Shown here one piece after another: positions 8,679 to 17,652 of a stretch of DNA of 64,000 nt. Where the stretch lies: contig JAEPOG010000004.1 of assembly GCA_017643025.1 (NCBI GenBank), forward strand, positions 248,001 through 312,000, given 5' to 3'. The DNA comes from Rhizobiaceae bacterium. Lineage in GTDB: Bacteria; Pseudomonadota; Alphaproteobacteria; Rhizobiales; Rhizobiaceae. The translations under genes were made by a program, and so were the position numbers. Below the pieces are notes generated by a model. The model made no database searches, was not told where the DNA came from, and worked only from the letters and a program-made list of their open reading frames with translations. Each line of letters begins with the position of its first letter. The first letter of the stretch is position 1.

Positions 8679-9677
8679 TCAGAGCCCGGTCTCGATCACC
8701 ACCTTGCCATGCGATTTGCGCGGCCGGCTGAGGTAGTCCCACGCTTCGACATATTTCTCCATGGGGTAGACACGGTCGATCCGCGGGCGGATGCGGCCCT
8801 GTTCCAGCATGTCGTATATGAACGCCTTGCCACGCGGGCACATGTTCGGGTCTTCGACATAGTTGAAGACCGAATATGGCTGGAACACCGCGTTCTTCTG
8901 GAACATGTCTACGAAGGGCAAGGCAGGCCAGACCTTGTCGAGGGTACCGTAGAAATAGATTCGCGCATCCCGCGCGAGGGCGGGGCTGTATTTGTCGATC
9001 AGTCCGGCCCCCACTGGATCGAATGCCACATCGATGCCCTTGCCGTCCGTGACACGTTCAATCGTGGCCGCAACCTCGTCGCGCCCGGGAACGATGACAT
9101 GGTCGGCGCCCATTTCCCGGAGATAGTCCTCGTTCTCCGCGAAGCGGGTGGTACCGATCATGGTGGCCCCGAGTTGTCGCCCGATCTCAAGTGCAGCCGC
9201 TCCGGCCGTGCTGGTCGCGGCGGTTGCCAGCACATGGCTATGCGGCCCCACCTTCGATACTTCCGCCAGCGGGAAGTAGGCCGTCAGATACTGCATCCAG
9301 ATCGCGGCACATTCGACCGGCGAGAGATTGGGCGGCACCTTGGCGACATAGCGCGTGTCTATGACCAGCGATTCCGTGCTGGCGCCGCGCTCATAGTAGA
9401 AATAGGGAAGTGTCGAGACGCGTTCGCCTAGAGCATACTCTTCCACCCCCGGCCCCACGGCGTCGATCACACCGGCCGCTTCGATACCGATGCGGGCAGG
9501 AAAGCGACGGAACGAGAAGGAGTAGTTGTCCTTCATCAGGTCCATATCGCCCCAGTTGAGGGCGAACGCTTCGACCCTCAGCCGAACCTCTCCTTCACCG
9601 GGTTCCTCAAGCGGCTCCTCCTCCAGGACAAGCCCCTGATAGCCGCAATAGTCGTGAATATGCCACGCTCGAGGCAT
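8679..9677 (-). CDS. MDR-superfamily NAD(P)H oxidoreductase (quinone oxidoreductase-like)
   Basis: A 332-residue medium-chain dehydrogenase/reductase. The N-terminal GroES-like part includes EAFALNWGDMDLM and IGIEAAGVIDAVGPG; the Rossmann part has LATAATSTAGAAALEIGRQLGA and GADHVI, typical of zinc-independent quinone oxidoreductases. The GHE zinc motif of alcohol dehydrogenases is replaced by GIEAAG, and there is no structural four-cysteine zinc loop, so a zinc alcohol dehydrogenase is unlikely. The gene lies 33 bases after the M24 gene and 5 bases before the last hyuB. A redox step on the opened product or detoxification of a carbonyl intermediate is plausible; the substrate is unknown. Confidence 0.87.
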   Translation of the reverse strand: MPRAWHIHDYCGYQGLVLEEEPLEEPGEGEVRLRVEAFALNWGDMDLMKDNYSFSFRRFPARIGIEAAGVIDAVGPGVEEYALGERVSTLPYFYYERGASTESLVIDTRYVAKVPPNLSPVECAAIWMQYLTAYFPLAEVSKVGPHSHVLATAATSTAGAAALEIGRQLGATMIGTTRFAENEDYLREMGADHVIVPGRDEVAATIERVTDGKGIDVAFDPVGAGLIDKYSPALARDARIYFYGTLDKVWPALPFVDMFQKNAVFQPYSVFNYVEDPNMCPRGKAFIYDMLEQGRIRPRIDRVYPMEKYVEAWDYLSRPRKSHGKVVIETGL

Positions 9678-9710
9678 TTGCTTCCTTTCGCTGTTCGAGC
9701 CGAAGGCCGT

Positions 9711-10808
9711 TCAGGCGCTTGCGACATGAAGGTCGCGGGGGAGTGCGGAGAAAATTTCCGGCCCGTCGGCACGAAGGATGACGATCTCCTCAAGCCTGAT
9801 GCCGAAGCGGCCCGGCAGGTAAATGCCCGGTTCGATCGAGAACACCATGCCCTCTTCCAGCACCGTTTCTGACGTCGCTGTGATATAGGGCGGCTCGTGG
9901 CCGTCGATGCCGAGGCCGTGGCCGGTGCGGTGAACGAAATAGTCCCCGTAGCCGGCGTCGGCGATCACGCCTCTGGCGGCGGCATCGACCTCGCGCGCCT
10001 TCACACCGGGCCGCGCCGCCTGTATGGCGGCCTGCACGGCACGTTCCACGATCGTATGGACGTCCTCATATCCCTCCGGTGGACGCCCGACCACCGCCAT
10101 GCGGGTGATGTCGCTGGGGAAGCCGTCCTTGCGGGCGCCTATGTCCATCACCACCGCGTCCCCGACCGCCAGTTTGCGGGCGCCGGACTGGTGATGGGGA
10201 AAGGCGCCGTTGGCCCCGCCGCCGACGATGGTGAAAAGGGTAGCCGCTCCCTCGGACGCAAAATGGTCACTGATGACGGTCGCCAGTTCGCGCTCGCTCA
10301 TGCCGGGCCGGAGAGCGCCGAAGGCCTTCTGCATCGCCCGGTCCGCAATCGCCGCGCTCGCTTTAAGCTTGGCAAATTCGCCCTCGCTCTTGCGCATGCG
10401 CAGCGCACCTACCGTGTCGTCGGTAAAGGCATGCCTGGCACCGGGCAGCGCGCCCAGCAGCAGGAGTGCGAAGTCGGCGCGCATCGTCTCGTCGACAACG
10501 ACGGTGCCGGCCTGCTCTGCCCTTATCGCGCGCAGCGCCGCCGCCAGCGCTGCGGCCGGTCCCTCGTCATCGGCCCACGTATGGAAGGAAATGTTCGTGT
10601 GCTCGCGCGAGCCCTCGGCGTTAAGCACCGGCATCAGGAAGCATTCGCCCGATTGCGAAACCAGAAGCAGACAGGGCCGCTCGTCGGCGTGCGGGTGGAA
10701 GCCGACCAGCCATTGCATATGCGATCCCGGTCCGAGCGCGACGAGGTCAACGCCGGTCTGCTGCATACGTTCGCGCAGCGCCGTCAGGCGCGCAGTGGTT
10801 TCACTCAT
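9711..10808 (-). CDS. M24-family metallopeptidase (Xaa-Pro aminopeptidase-like)
   Basis: A 365-residue M24 hydrolase with the usual two domains. All five dinuclear metal ligands are visible: Asp222 and Asp233 (VVMDIGARKDGFPSD), His297 (HGLGIDGHE), Glu326 (SIEPGIY) and Glu340 (IRLEEIV). It is diverged from the M24 gene at 5398-6513 (for example QWLVGFHPHADERP in place of YFLTGANFHLMERP), so the two are paralogues, not a recent copy. Its place between the racemase-like and MDR genes, in an operon with a dipeptide importer, suggests it cleaves an imported or ring-opened dipeptide. A creatinase role is less likely because creatinases lack the metal site. Confidence 0.9.
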   Translation of the reverse strand: MSETTARLTALRERMQQTGVDLVALGPGSHMQWLVGFHPHADERPCLLLVSQSGECFLMPVLNAEGSREHTNISFHTWADDEGPAAALAAALRAIRAEQAGTVVVDETMRADFALLLLGALPGARHAFTDDTVGALRMRKSEGEFAKLKASAAIADRAMQKAFGALRPGMSERELATVISDHFASEGAATLFTIVGGGANGAFPHHQSGARKLAVGDAVVMDIGARKDGFPSDITRMAVVGRPPEGYEDVHTIVERAVQAAIQAARPGVKAREVDAAARGVIADAGYGDYFVHRTGHGLGIDGHEPPYITATSETVLEEGMVFSIEPGIYLPGRFGIRLEEIVILRADGPEIFSALPRDLHVASA

Positions 10809-10834
10809 GTGGCCTTCTCCAATTGCTCAGATGT

Positions 10835-11671
10835 TCACGCCGCCTTGCGCGCCGGACCAGCCGCGCCTGCCGGCACGACGATGCGGTTGCCGAAAATCTC
10901 GCCGTCGTCGAAACCGCCTATCGCCGCGATTTCGCCTTCCGAAGGCGACTCGCTCGACCATTTACGGCTCGGCTTCCAGCCGCATTGCCGCTTGAGGATA
11001 GCCCCGTACTCGGCCCGTTTCAGTGCTGCGATCGACGGATCGATCACCGGCACGCCGAGGCGCTTCTCGACGTCGCGGTAGAACCCGACTTCCATCGTGC
11101 AGCCCAGAATGAGCGCTTCGGCGAAATCCTCCTCGACCGCCTTGCGCCCCGCCTCCAGCAGCCGGCGCTCGGTCTCGGCGTGGTCGGCCTGGAATTCCGT
11201 GACGCCGAGCTCGACATGATAGAAACCGGCCAGCCGGTGCTCGTGACCATGCTCGCGTACCGTGGCGTGCATCTGGTTCACCCATTTGCGCCGTCCGACA
11301 ATGATGCCGAAGCGGTTGGATAGGCTGGCGGCGATCTCGCACGAGGCGACGCATGGCGCCGTCACGATCATGTCCCCGGATATCTCGCGCGCGTCGTGGA
11401 GCGCCGTGTCGTAGAAGCAGCCGATGGCGAAGGCATCAAAGCCCTCGCGGGCGGCGGCGCGTGCGGCGCGGATGATGCCACGCGTTACCATCGCCTCGTA
11501 GGCGCGGAATTCGATGTGGCTGAACCGGCCCTCCGACTCCGGCAGGGACGTTACATGGACCTCCGTGCCGGGCAGCTTGTGCTCGCGCGCCATCTCGGCG
11601 AACACGTCGTCATGCGCGGCAGAACCCATGATCGGGCTCAGATACATCACTTTCAGGGGTTGTTCGCTCAT
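10835..11671 (-). CDS. Asp/Glu/hydantoin racemase-family protein
   Basis: A 278-residue protein of the cofactor-independent aspartate/glutamate/hydantoin racemase superfamily. The two catalytic cysteines expected of a two-base mechanism are present: Cys85 in FAIGCFYD and Cys191 in LILGCTME. The fold's glycine-rich GIIVGRRKWV segment follows the first half. Known hydantoin racemases (HyuE) are around 240 residues; this one has a C-terminal extension of about 40 residues rich in charged and small residues. Gene order racemase-HyuB-HyuA fits hydantoin utilisation, where the racemase makes both enantiomers available to a stereospecific hydantoinase. Arylmalonate decarboxylase-like chemistry is excluded only weakly. 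Confidence 0.85.
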   Translation of the reverse strand: MSEQPLKVMYLSPIMGSAAHDDVFAEMAREHKLPGTEVHVTSLPESEGRFSHIEFRAYEAMVTRGIIRAARAAAREGFDAFAIGCFYDTALHDAREISGDMIVTAPCVASCEIAASLSNRFGIIVGRRKWVNQMHATVREHGHEHRLAGFYHVELGVTEFQADHAETERRLLEAGRKAVEEDFAEALILGCTMEVGFYRDVEKRLGVPVIDPSIAALKRAEYGAILKRQCGWKPSRKWSSESPSEGEIAAIGGFDDGEIFGNRIVVPAGAAGPARKAA

Positions 11672-11697
11672 CGTTTTTCTCCCGTTTCATGCCCCCA

Positions 11698-13362
11698 TCA
11701 GTCGCCGAAGCCGTAGACCTCGCGCGCCCGTTCCGGCGTGGTGAAGCCGTTGCGGATGTCCTCCCTGATCCGTTCCGGATCGCGCTCCTTCGGATCGCCA
11801 ATGCCGCCGCCGGCGCCGGTGACGACGCGGATCACGTCGTCCTTGTTCACCGTCAGGCCGGAGACGAAGGAGTAGCGCTCGCTGCCGCCCTCGCGGCGCA
11901 GCACCTCGACATAGTTGGGCGAGCCCTCCCTGCCGTCGTCGAGCGGCCAGGGCAGGATACGCGAGCGCGTGTAGCCGGCAGTCAGGAACGAGCCGTCGAC
12001 CCGGATGCGGTAGTCTAGCCGGATGCCATGGCCGCCAGTCCACTTGCCTTCGCCGCCGGGTGTCGTGTTGAGCTCCATGCGGTCGACGAACAGCCCGTTG
12101 CGCGCCTCCGAAATCTCGGCCGGCGTGTTGAAGGTCTCGCCGTGGAAACCGGAGAAGATGGCGCTGTTGCCGTCGCGCCCATAGCTCGCACCCCAACCGC
12201 CGAGCTGCGGCTCGATGATGGTGTAGTGGCGGCCGGTGTCAGGGTGCGTACCGCCGATGAAGGTGCCGCAGATCGAGGAGAAGTGGCCTGCCGCCAGCCG
12301 CTCGGGCACGTGCCGAGCGAGGCAGCGCCACATCAAATCGTAGACCCGCACTTCGGTCTCGAAATAGAAGCCGATCGGCGCCGGCTCCTTTGCGTGGAAC
12401 ACCGAACCCTCGCGCGTCTCGAGCCTGATCGGCCGGAACGAGCCCTCGTTGCAGGGCGAATAGGGGTCGGTCAGCGACTTGAATATCATTTGCGCGCAAA
12501 CCATCACACCGTCGCGGCTGGTGTTGGTCGGCCCCACATCCTGGTCGGGATTGTCGGAAAGATCGACAACGAACTCCTTGTCGGAGATGGTGATCTTCGC
12601 GTTGTAGATGCGCCCGTCGTCCTGCTCCTCCGACAGTTCAAACGTGCCGTGCGGCAGCTTTGCAAGTTCGGCGAGCGAGACCTGTTCACCGAAATCCATG
12701 AACGAGGCCATGGCCCGCTCGAAGGTCTCGACGCCGTATTTCTCGGCAAGTTCAGAGAGCCGCTTGGCGCCGATACGCACCGAGGCGATCGCCGCCCAGA
12801 CGTCCCCTTCAAGGAAATCAGGCATGCGCGAGTTCACCTTCATGATCTCGAACACAGGCTTGATCGGCTCGCCCTTGGCGATCAGCTTCACAGCCGGCAG
12901 CCGCAGCCCCTCCTGAAAGATTTCGGTCGCCTCGCCCGACAGAGACCCGGGCGCCATGCCGCCGATATCGGAATTGTGGGCGATGTTGGCGGTCCAGGCG
13001 ATGATGCGCCCGCCGGCGAAGACAGGCATCGCGACGACGATGTCGTTCAGATGCGTGACGCCGCCGTGATACGGGTCATTGGTGACGAAGACGTCGCCCG
13101 GCTCGATGTCGCCGGGCTTGTCGAATTTCTGGACGATCACCTTCACTGCCTTGTCGAGCACGCCGATAAAGGCAGGGATGCCGGCGCCCGAGCTGGCGAG
13201 CTGGCCCTTCGCATTCATGATGCCGGTGCCCATGTCGAGCACCTCGTAGATGATCGAACTCATCGCGGCCTTGCGCATCGCGGCGAACATCTCGTCGGCG
13301 GTCGCCTGCAGCGAGTTCTGGATGATCTCCAGGGTGATGGGGTCGTTGCTTGCCTTGTTCAT
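11698..13362 (-). CDS. hyuB: Hydantoinase/oxoprolinase subunit B
   Basis: A 554-residue HyuB protein, full length. Blocks seen: SSIIYEVLDMGTGI, FVTNDPYHGGVTHLND, EIFQEGLRLPAV, NTSRDGVMV and a glycine-rich GAGGGIGDPKERDP segment near the C-terminus. The start at 13362 has GAGG eight bases upstream; a GTG at 13371, three codons earlier, is possible but poorly placed. It follows HyuA (stop at 13373) directly and is the natural partner of that subunit. Its C-terminal REDIRNGFTTPERAREVYGF tail is like that of acetophenone-carboxylase- and hydantoinase-type B subunits, so carboxylase chemistry cannot be excluded from sequence alone. Confidence 0.92.
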   Translation of the reverse strand: MNKASNDPITLEIIQNSLQATADEMFAAMRKAAMSSIIYEVLDMGTGIMNAKGQLASSGAGIPAFIGVLDKAVKVIVQKFDKPGDIEPGDVFVTNDPYHGGVTHLNDIVVAMPVFAGGRIIAWTANIAHNSDIGGMAPGSLSGEATEIFQEGLRLPAVKLIAKGEPIKPVFEIMKVNSRMPDFLEGDVWAAIASVRIGAKRLSELAEKYGVETFERAMASFMDFGEQVSLAELAKLPHGTFELSEEQDDGRIYNAKITISDKEFVVDLSDNPDQDVGPTNTSRDGVMVCAQMIFKSLTDPYSPCNEGSFRPIRLETREGSVFHAKEPAPIGFYFETEVRVYDLMWRCLARHVPERLAAGHFSSICGTFIGGTHPDTGRHYTIIEPQLGGWGASYGRDGNSAIFSGFHGETFNTPAEISEARNGLFVDRMELNTTPGGEGKWTGGHGIRLDYRIRVDGSFLTAGYTRSRILPWPLDDGREGSPNYVEVLRREGGSERYSFVSGLTVNKDDVIRVVTGAGGGIGDPKERDPERIREDIRNGFTTPERAREVYGFGD

Positions 13363-13372
13363 GATGCGCACC

Positions 13373-15451
13373 TCAACCCTGCAGCTCGATGTGGATGTTG
13401 CAGTAGCCGTCTATCTTCACCCGATTGCCGGGGTGCACGACGATGGTCGTTCCCGGATCCTCGACGACGGCCGGGCCGGAGAACGTCATACCGGGCTCCA
13501 GCTTCTCGCCGTCATAGATCGCGGCGTCGTGAATACCGTCGAGTGCGTAGTCGACCTTGCGGGTGCCCTTGAGGGCGGTGTCGGCGGACGCACCGGTGGG
13601 CTTGCGTTCCGTTATCGGCAGCTTGCCGACCTCGGCCGAGGCGACGAGGTGGATGCCCACCATCTCCACCGGCGCGTCGAGCCGGTAGGTGTACTCGCGC
13701 TCGTAGGTCTCGTGGAAGGATTGTTCGATGGCCGACAGCCGGTCGTCGGTGATTTCGCCGGCGTCGAGCAGCACCTCGGTCGTGTGCTCCTGGTTCTGAT
13801 AGCGGAACTTGCCGTGACGCAGGAACCTGACGTTGCCGGTCGGAATGCCTTCGGCCTCGAACTGCCTGCGGGCGCGGTCTTCCGCCTCAGCAAACACGGC
13901 TTCTATGCCTTTGGCGGCACCCGGCTTCAGGTCGGCCAGCCGGGTCACGAAATAGTCGCGGCGCAGGTCCGACATCATCATGCCCCAGGCCGAGAAGACC
14001 GAAGCTGCCGCCGGCACGACGACCTTCTTGACGCCGAGTTCGCCGGCCAGCGCAACCGCGTGCATGCCGCCACCGCCGCCAAAGGCCACCAGCGTGAAAT
14101 CGCGCGGGTCGTGGCCGCGATTGAGCGACACCAGCTTCAGCGCGTTGACCATGTTATTGTTGGCGATGCGGATGATGCCTCGCGCGGCCTCGTCCGCGTT
14201 GGTGCCGAGTTTCTCGCCGACCGCCTTGATCGCCTTCTCCGCGGCGGCCATGTCGGCCACCACCTCGCCGCCGCAGAAATAGTCGCGGTTGATGCGGCCC
14301 AGCCAGAGATTGGCGTCGGTGGTCGTGGCTTCGGTGCCGCCACGACCGTATGCGGCCGGGCCGGGCACCGCGCCGGCCGATTGCGGGCCGACATGCAGCT
14401 TGCCGAAATCATCGACCCAGGCAATCGAACCGCCGCCATTGCCGATCTCGACCAGATCGACTACCGGCACCATGATCGGATAACCGGCGGTGGTGCGGTC
14501 GCGCTCGATCCAGTAGTCGGTCATGATCTTGACCTGACCGTCCTCGATCAGGGCGCATTTTGCCGTCGTACCGCCGATGTCGAGCGCAAGCACGTCGGGT
14601 TCGCCGATCAGCTTGCCGAGCTCGGCCGCGCCCCATATGCCGGAGGCGGGTCCGGACTCGACCATGGTGACGGGGATCTTCGATATCGCTTCCAGCGAAT
14701 CCACGCCGCAGTTGGACTGCATGATGTAGGGGCTTTTCGAGAACCCCTTCTCCTTCAGCCCGTCGGCCAGCCGCGAAAGGTAACGCTCGGCGATCGGCTG
14801 CACATAGGCCGAAAGCACCGCCGTGTTGGTGCGCTCGTATTCGCGCCATTCGCGCGTGATCTGATGCGACGCGACAGCCGAGACCTCGGGCCACAGCTTG
14901 CGGACCTCGGCGAGCGCTTTCTGCTCGTGGCTGGGATCGGCGTAAGAGTGCAGGAAGCAGATGGCGACGGCCTGAACGCCATCGGCCTTGAAGTCGTCGA
15001 GGATCGGCTTCAGCCCGGACAGGTCGAGCGGCACCATCTCCGCGCCCTTGTAGCTCATGCGCCCCGGCAGCTCGCGGCGCAGATACCGCGGCACGAAGGG
15101 TTTCGGCTTCTCGTAGTGAAGGTTGAAGAAGTCAGGCCGGTTGCCGCGTGCGATCTCCAGCGTGTCGCGAAAACCCTCGGTGGTGATGAGCCCGACCTTG
15201 ACGCCCTTGCGCTCGGTCAGCGCGTTGATGACGACGGTCGTACCATGCGCCAGGAAGTCGACCGAAGCCGGGTCGATGCCGCCCTTTTCCAGCACCTTGA
15301 GCACACCCTCCTCGAAGTTGGGCGGGGTGGTGTCGGACTTGGCGGTGACGATGCGGGGAAGTCCGGTTCCGTCTTCGGTCTCGAAGGCTACGAGGTCGGT
15401 GAAAGTGCCGCCGACATCCGTCGCCACGCGTATCGTCTTACTCGCCATCAT
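13373..15451 (-). CDS. hyuA: Hydantoinase/oxoprolinase subunit A
   Basis: A 692-residue HyuA-family ATP-binding subunit. ATPase signatures: VATDVGGTFTDLVAF near residue 10 and ALDIGGTTAKCAL near residue 290; the hydantoinase A core includes GNGGGSIAWVD, GPAAYGRGG and FGGGGGMHAVALA. The start at 15451 makes an ATGA overlap with the GAF gene stop; a second ATG three bases on has a better-spaced GGGAG and may also be used. It is the only A subunit in this operon, yet two B subunits are encoded downstream. The other HyuA in the window (1371-3407) is of similar length but clearly diverged. Confidence 0.92.
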   Translation of the reverse strand: MMASKTIRVATDVGGTFTDLVAFETEDGTGLPRIVTAKSDTTPPNFEEGVLKVLEKGGIDPASVDFLAHGTTVVINALTERKGVKVGLITTEGFRDTLEIARGNRPDFFNLHYEKPKPFVPRYLRRELPGRMSYKGAEMVPLDLSGLKPILDDFKADGVQAVAICFLHSYADPSHEQKALAEVRKLWPEVSAVASHQITREWREYERTNTAVLSAYVQPIAERYLSRLADGLKEKGFSKSPYIMQSNCGVDSLEAISKIPVTMVESGPASGIWGAAELGKLIGEPDVLALDIGGTTAKCALIEDGQVKIMTDYWIERDRTTAGYPIMVPVVDLVEIGNGGGSIAWVDDFGKLHVGPQSAGAVPGPAAYGRGGTEATTTDANLWLGRINRDYFCGGEVVADMAAAEKAIKAVGEKLGTNADEAARGIIRIANNNMVNALKLVSLNRGHDPRDFTLVAFGGGGGMHAVALAGELGVKKVVVPAAASVFSAWGMMMSDLRRDYFVTRLADLKPGAAKGIEAVFAEAEDRARRQFEAEGIPTGNVRFLRHGKFRYQNQEHTTEVLLDAGEITDDRLSAIEQSFHETYEREYTYRLDAPVEMVGIHLVASAEVGKLPITERKPTGASADTALKGTRKVDYALDGIHDAAIYDGEKLEPGMTFSGPAVVEDPGTTIVVHPGNRVKIDGYCNIHIELQG

Positions 15452-15951
15452 GCGGCTCCCGTTGATTGTGTGCGTTCCCTGAGCAGAAAGCAGGCGGCGC
15501 CCGGCAGCTTGAGTTGCTCGGCCGATCTGACCCTGTCGTCGGTGTAGAAGCCTGCCTCATGCAGGCAGTTGATCGTGCCTGCGACAGCGCCGCCAATGAC
15601 CACGGGCACGTTGATCACTGACTCGCAGCCAAGCGAGCGGATCAGCTCGTGGTCGTAGAAGACCTCGGCGATGCCGGCGATGTCGTTGGCGACGAAGACG
15701 CGCTGGTCCTCAAGCACATGCTGCGCCCAACGAGTCATGTTCATCGGCTTGGTGCCCGAAACGGGGTAGGCGTCAGGCATGTTGGAATAAAAGCGCTCGG
15801 CCACGCCCGCCTCGCGATCAAAGCTCATCAGCGTGAACAGCTTCACGCCCACAGTCGCCTCCGTCAGCCGGCACATGGCCTCGAAGCTCGCAAGCGGCTG
15901 GCTGGTCGCCGCCAGCGCCTCAACGAACGGCGTGTAGTCAGATGCGTTCAA
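15448..15951 (-). CDS. Stand-alone GAF-domain protein
   Basis: A 167-residue single GAF domain: TVGVKLFTLMSFD, ERFYSNMPDAYPVSGTKP, MTRWAQHVLEDQRVFVAND, and SVINVPVVIGGAVAGTINCL. The same blocks occur in the GAF gene at 6517-7023, which also adjoins hydantoinase and M24 genes, so the two are paralogues from parallel modules. It overlaps the ABC ATPase gene upstream by 14 bases and hyuA downstream by 4, so it is firmly embedded between transporter and enzyme. Cysteines 27, 109 and 129 are not shared with the paralogue, which argues against a conserved methionine-sulfoxide reductase role. A sensor, chaperone-like or substrate-carrier role is open. Confidence 0.82.
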   Translation of the reverse strand: MNASDYTPFVEALAATSQPLASFEAMCRLTEATVGVKLFTLMSFDREAGVAERFYSNMPDAYPVSGTKPMNMTRWAQHVLEDQRVFVANDIAGIAEVFYDHELIRSLGCESVINVPVVIGGAVAGTINCLHEAGFYTDDRVRSAEQLKLPGAACFLLRERTQSTGAA

Positions 15952-16765
15952 ATTCTTCCTCCGTTGGCCGCGCGAGGCGGTCCTTCAGCGCCTGTTCCTC
16001 GTCTGTCACCACCGGCACGGCGGCGATCAGACTGCGTGTGTAGGGATGAGACGGGTTAGTGAAGATGCTTTCCACCGTCCCCAACTCGACCATCCGGCCC
16101 TTCTCGAAGACGGCGACCCGGTCGGCGATGTTGCGCACTACCGAAAGGTCGTGCGTAATAAAGATGTAGGTCAGGCCGCGCCGGCGCTGCAGCTCTTTGA
16201 GCAGTTTGAGGATGCGCGCCTGGACCAGAACGTCGAGTGCCGACGTCGGCTCGTCGAGCACCACCAGTTCGGACTCGCATGCCAGCGCACGCGCGATCGC
16301 CACGCGTTGCCGCTGGCCACCGGAAAGTGCCGCCGGCGAGCGCGACCGATAGTCCGCCGGCAGGTGTACCTCCTCCAGCAGCGCGCTCACTCGTTTCCAG
16401 CGATCCGCCTTCTCGCCGATGCCGTGGACATCAAGCGGCAACCTGAGCGAGGCGCCGACGGTGCGCTTCGGATTGAGCGAGGAAAGCGGGTTTTGCTGAA
16501 CGAGCTGGATCGCCCGGCGGTGGGTTGACGCTCGCCGTTGCGGGAGTTCCTCGCCGTGCAGGAAGATTGCGCCGCCGGACGAAGCGTAGATGCCAAGGAC
16601 AATATTGGCGACTGTCGACTTGCCCGAGCCTGACTCGCCGACGATTGCGAGGCACTCGCCTTTCATCACATCCAGCGAGACGTTGTCGACGGCGACGATT
16701 TCGCGGTTGCCGACGCGGAAGACCTTAGAGACGCTTTGGAGTACTAGAAGCGGAGCGGCGGTCAT
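15938..16765 (-). CDS. Dipeptide/oligopeptide ABC transporter ATPase (DppF/OppF type)
   Basis: A 275-residue nucleotide-binding subunit of a peptide-type ABC importer. Walker A GESGSGKST is at about residues 43-51, the Q-loop at LVQQNPLSSLNPK (the SLNP motif is typical of Dpp/Opp ATPases), the signature at LSGGQRQRVAIARAL, Walker B at LVVLDEPTSALD and the H-loop at ITHDLSVV. The C-terminal SHPYTRSLIAAVP is the usual peptide-transporter tail. It overlaps the DppD-type gene by four bases (ATGA). Works at the cytoplasmic face with the partner ATPase and two permeases that follow upstream in the operon. Confidence 0.93.
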   Translation of the reverse strand: MTAAPLLVLQSVSKVFRVGNREIVAVDNVSLDVMKGECLAIVGESGSGKSTVANIVLGIYASSGGAIFLHGEELPQRRASTHRRAIQLVQQNPLSSLNPKRTVGASLRLPLDVHGIGEKADRWKRVSALLEEVHLPADYRSRSPAALSGGQRQRVAIARALACESELVVLDEPTSALDVLVQARILKLLKELQRRRGLTYIFITHDLSVVRNIADRVAVFEKGRMVELGTVESIFTNPSHPYTRSLIAAVPVVTDEEQALKDRLARPTEEEFERI

Positions 16766-17652
16766 CGGGCGCCTCCCGGCTCGGCGCAGCCCTCGTGGAC
16801 GATGAGCGGCGCGAGGTAGCTATCGGAGTGGTCTACGATTTCGGGAATGCCGCCACCGGTAAGGCGTGGAATGGCGTCCATCAGCGCGCGCGTATAGGCA
16901 TGGCGCGGATCGTCGAAAAGGTCCGCGGTGCGGCCGTGTTCGACGATTCGACCCTTGTAGATGACATAGACGCGGTCTGCGAATTCGCGCACCACGCCGA
17001 GATTGTGCGAGATGAACAGTACTGCCGTGTTGTGCCGCGCCACGAGTGCACGCATTAGCTTCAACGTCTGCGCCTGCACCGTTACGTCGAGCGCCGTGCC
17101 CGGTTCGTCGGCGATCAGCAGCGACGGCTCGTTGGCAAGCGCCATGGCGATCATGACGCGCTGGTTCAAACCACCGGACAGCTGGAACGGGTAGCTCGCC
17201 AGCACGCGCTCCGGATCGGCGATGGAACAATCGGACAACAGGCCAGCCGCGCGTCTGTCCCCCTCCTCGCGCTCGATGTCCGGCACGGTGCGCTTCAGCA
17301 CCTCATGAAACTGCTCGGAGATGCGATAGACCGGATTGAGCGACGAGGTCGGGTCCTGGAAAATCATCGACATCCTGGTGCCGCGCAAGCGGTGATGCTG
17401 CCGCCGCGAAAGCTGAGCGATGTCCTGCCCCTCGAATGCGACCAAGCCGCCAATTCGCGCGGCACGTGTCATCTGCAACAGCCCGAGGACAATGCGCGCC
17501 GTTACCGACTTGCCGGAACCCGACTCGCCGACCAGAGCGACGCGCTCGCCCCGGTTGATGTGCATGGAAATGCCGTGCAGCACCTCGACGAGGCCGGAAT
17601 ATCCCTTGAACGAGAGATGAAGGTCGCGGATGAGCAGGGTCGGCTCTGTCAT
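16762..17652 (-). CDS. Dipeptide/oligopeptide ABC transporter ATPase (DppD/OppD type)
   Basis: A 296-residue ATPase. Walker A GESGSGKS is at residues 42-49, the Q-loop at IFQDPTSSLNP, the signature at LSGGLNQRVMIA (the usual fourth-position variation), Walker B at LLIADEPGTALD, and the H-loop at ISHNLGVV. ATG 17652 is chosen because it overlaps the permease stop as ATGA; the frame is open far upstream but reads antisense to the permease. It ends soon after AYTRALMDAIPRL and is shorter than many OppD proteins, lacking the longer cysteine-rich tail. Confidence 0.93.
   Translation of the reverse strand: MTEPTLLIRDLHLSFKGYSGLVEVLHGISMHINRGERVALVGESGSGKSVTARIVLGLLQMTRAARIGGLVAFEGQDIAQLSRRQHHRLRGTRMSMIFQDPTSSLNPVYRISEQFHEVLKRTVPDIEREEGDRRAAGLLSDCSIADPERVLASYPFQLSGGLNQRVMIAMALANEPSLLIADEPGTALDVTVQAQTLKLMRALVARHNTAVLFISHNLGVVREFADRVYVIYKGRIVEHGRTADLFDDPRHAYTRALMDAIPRLTGGGIPEIVDHSDSYLAPLIVHEGCAEPGGAR

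Noticed and set aside
8679..9677. Zinc alcohol dehydrogenase
   Set aside because: The GHE zinc motif and the four-cysteine structural zinc loop are missing; it fits zinc-free quinone oxidoreductases.
13250..15547. A long open frame of 765 codons on the plus strand opposite hyuA
   Set aside because: It is antisense to a well-recognised HyuA, has histidine/arginine-rich composition typical of shadow frames in GC-rich DNA, and lacks any family motif.
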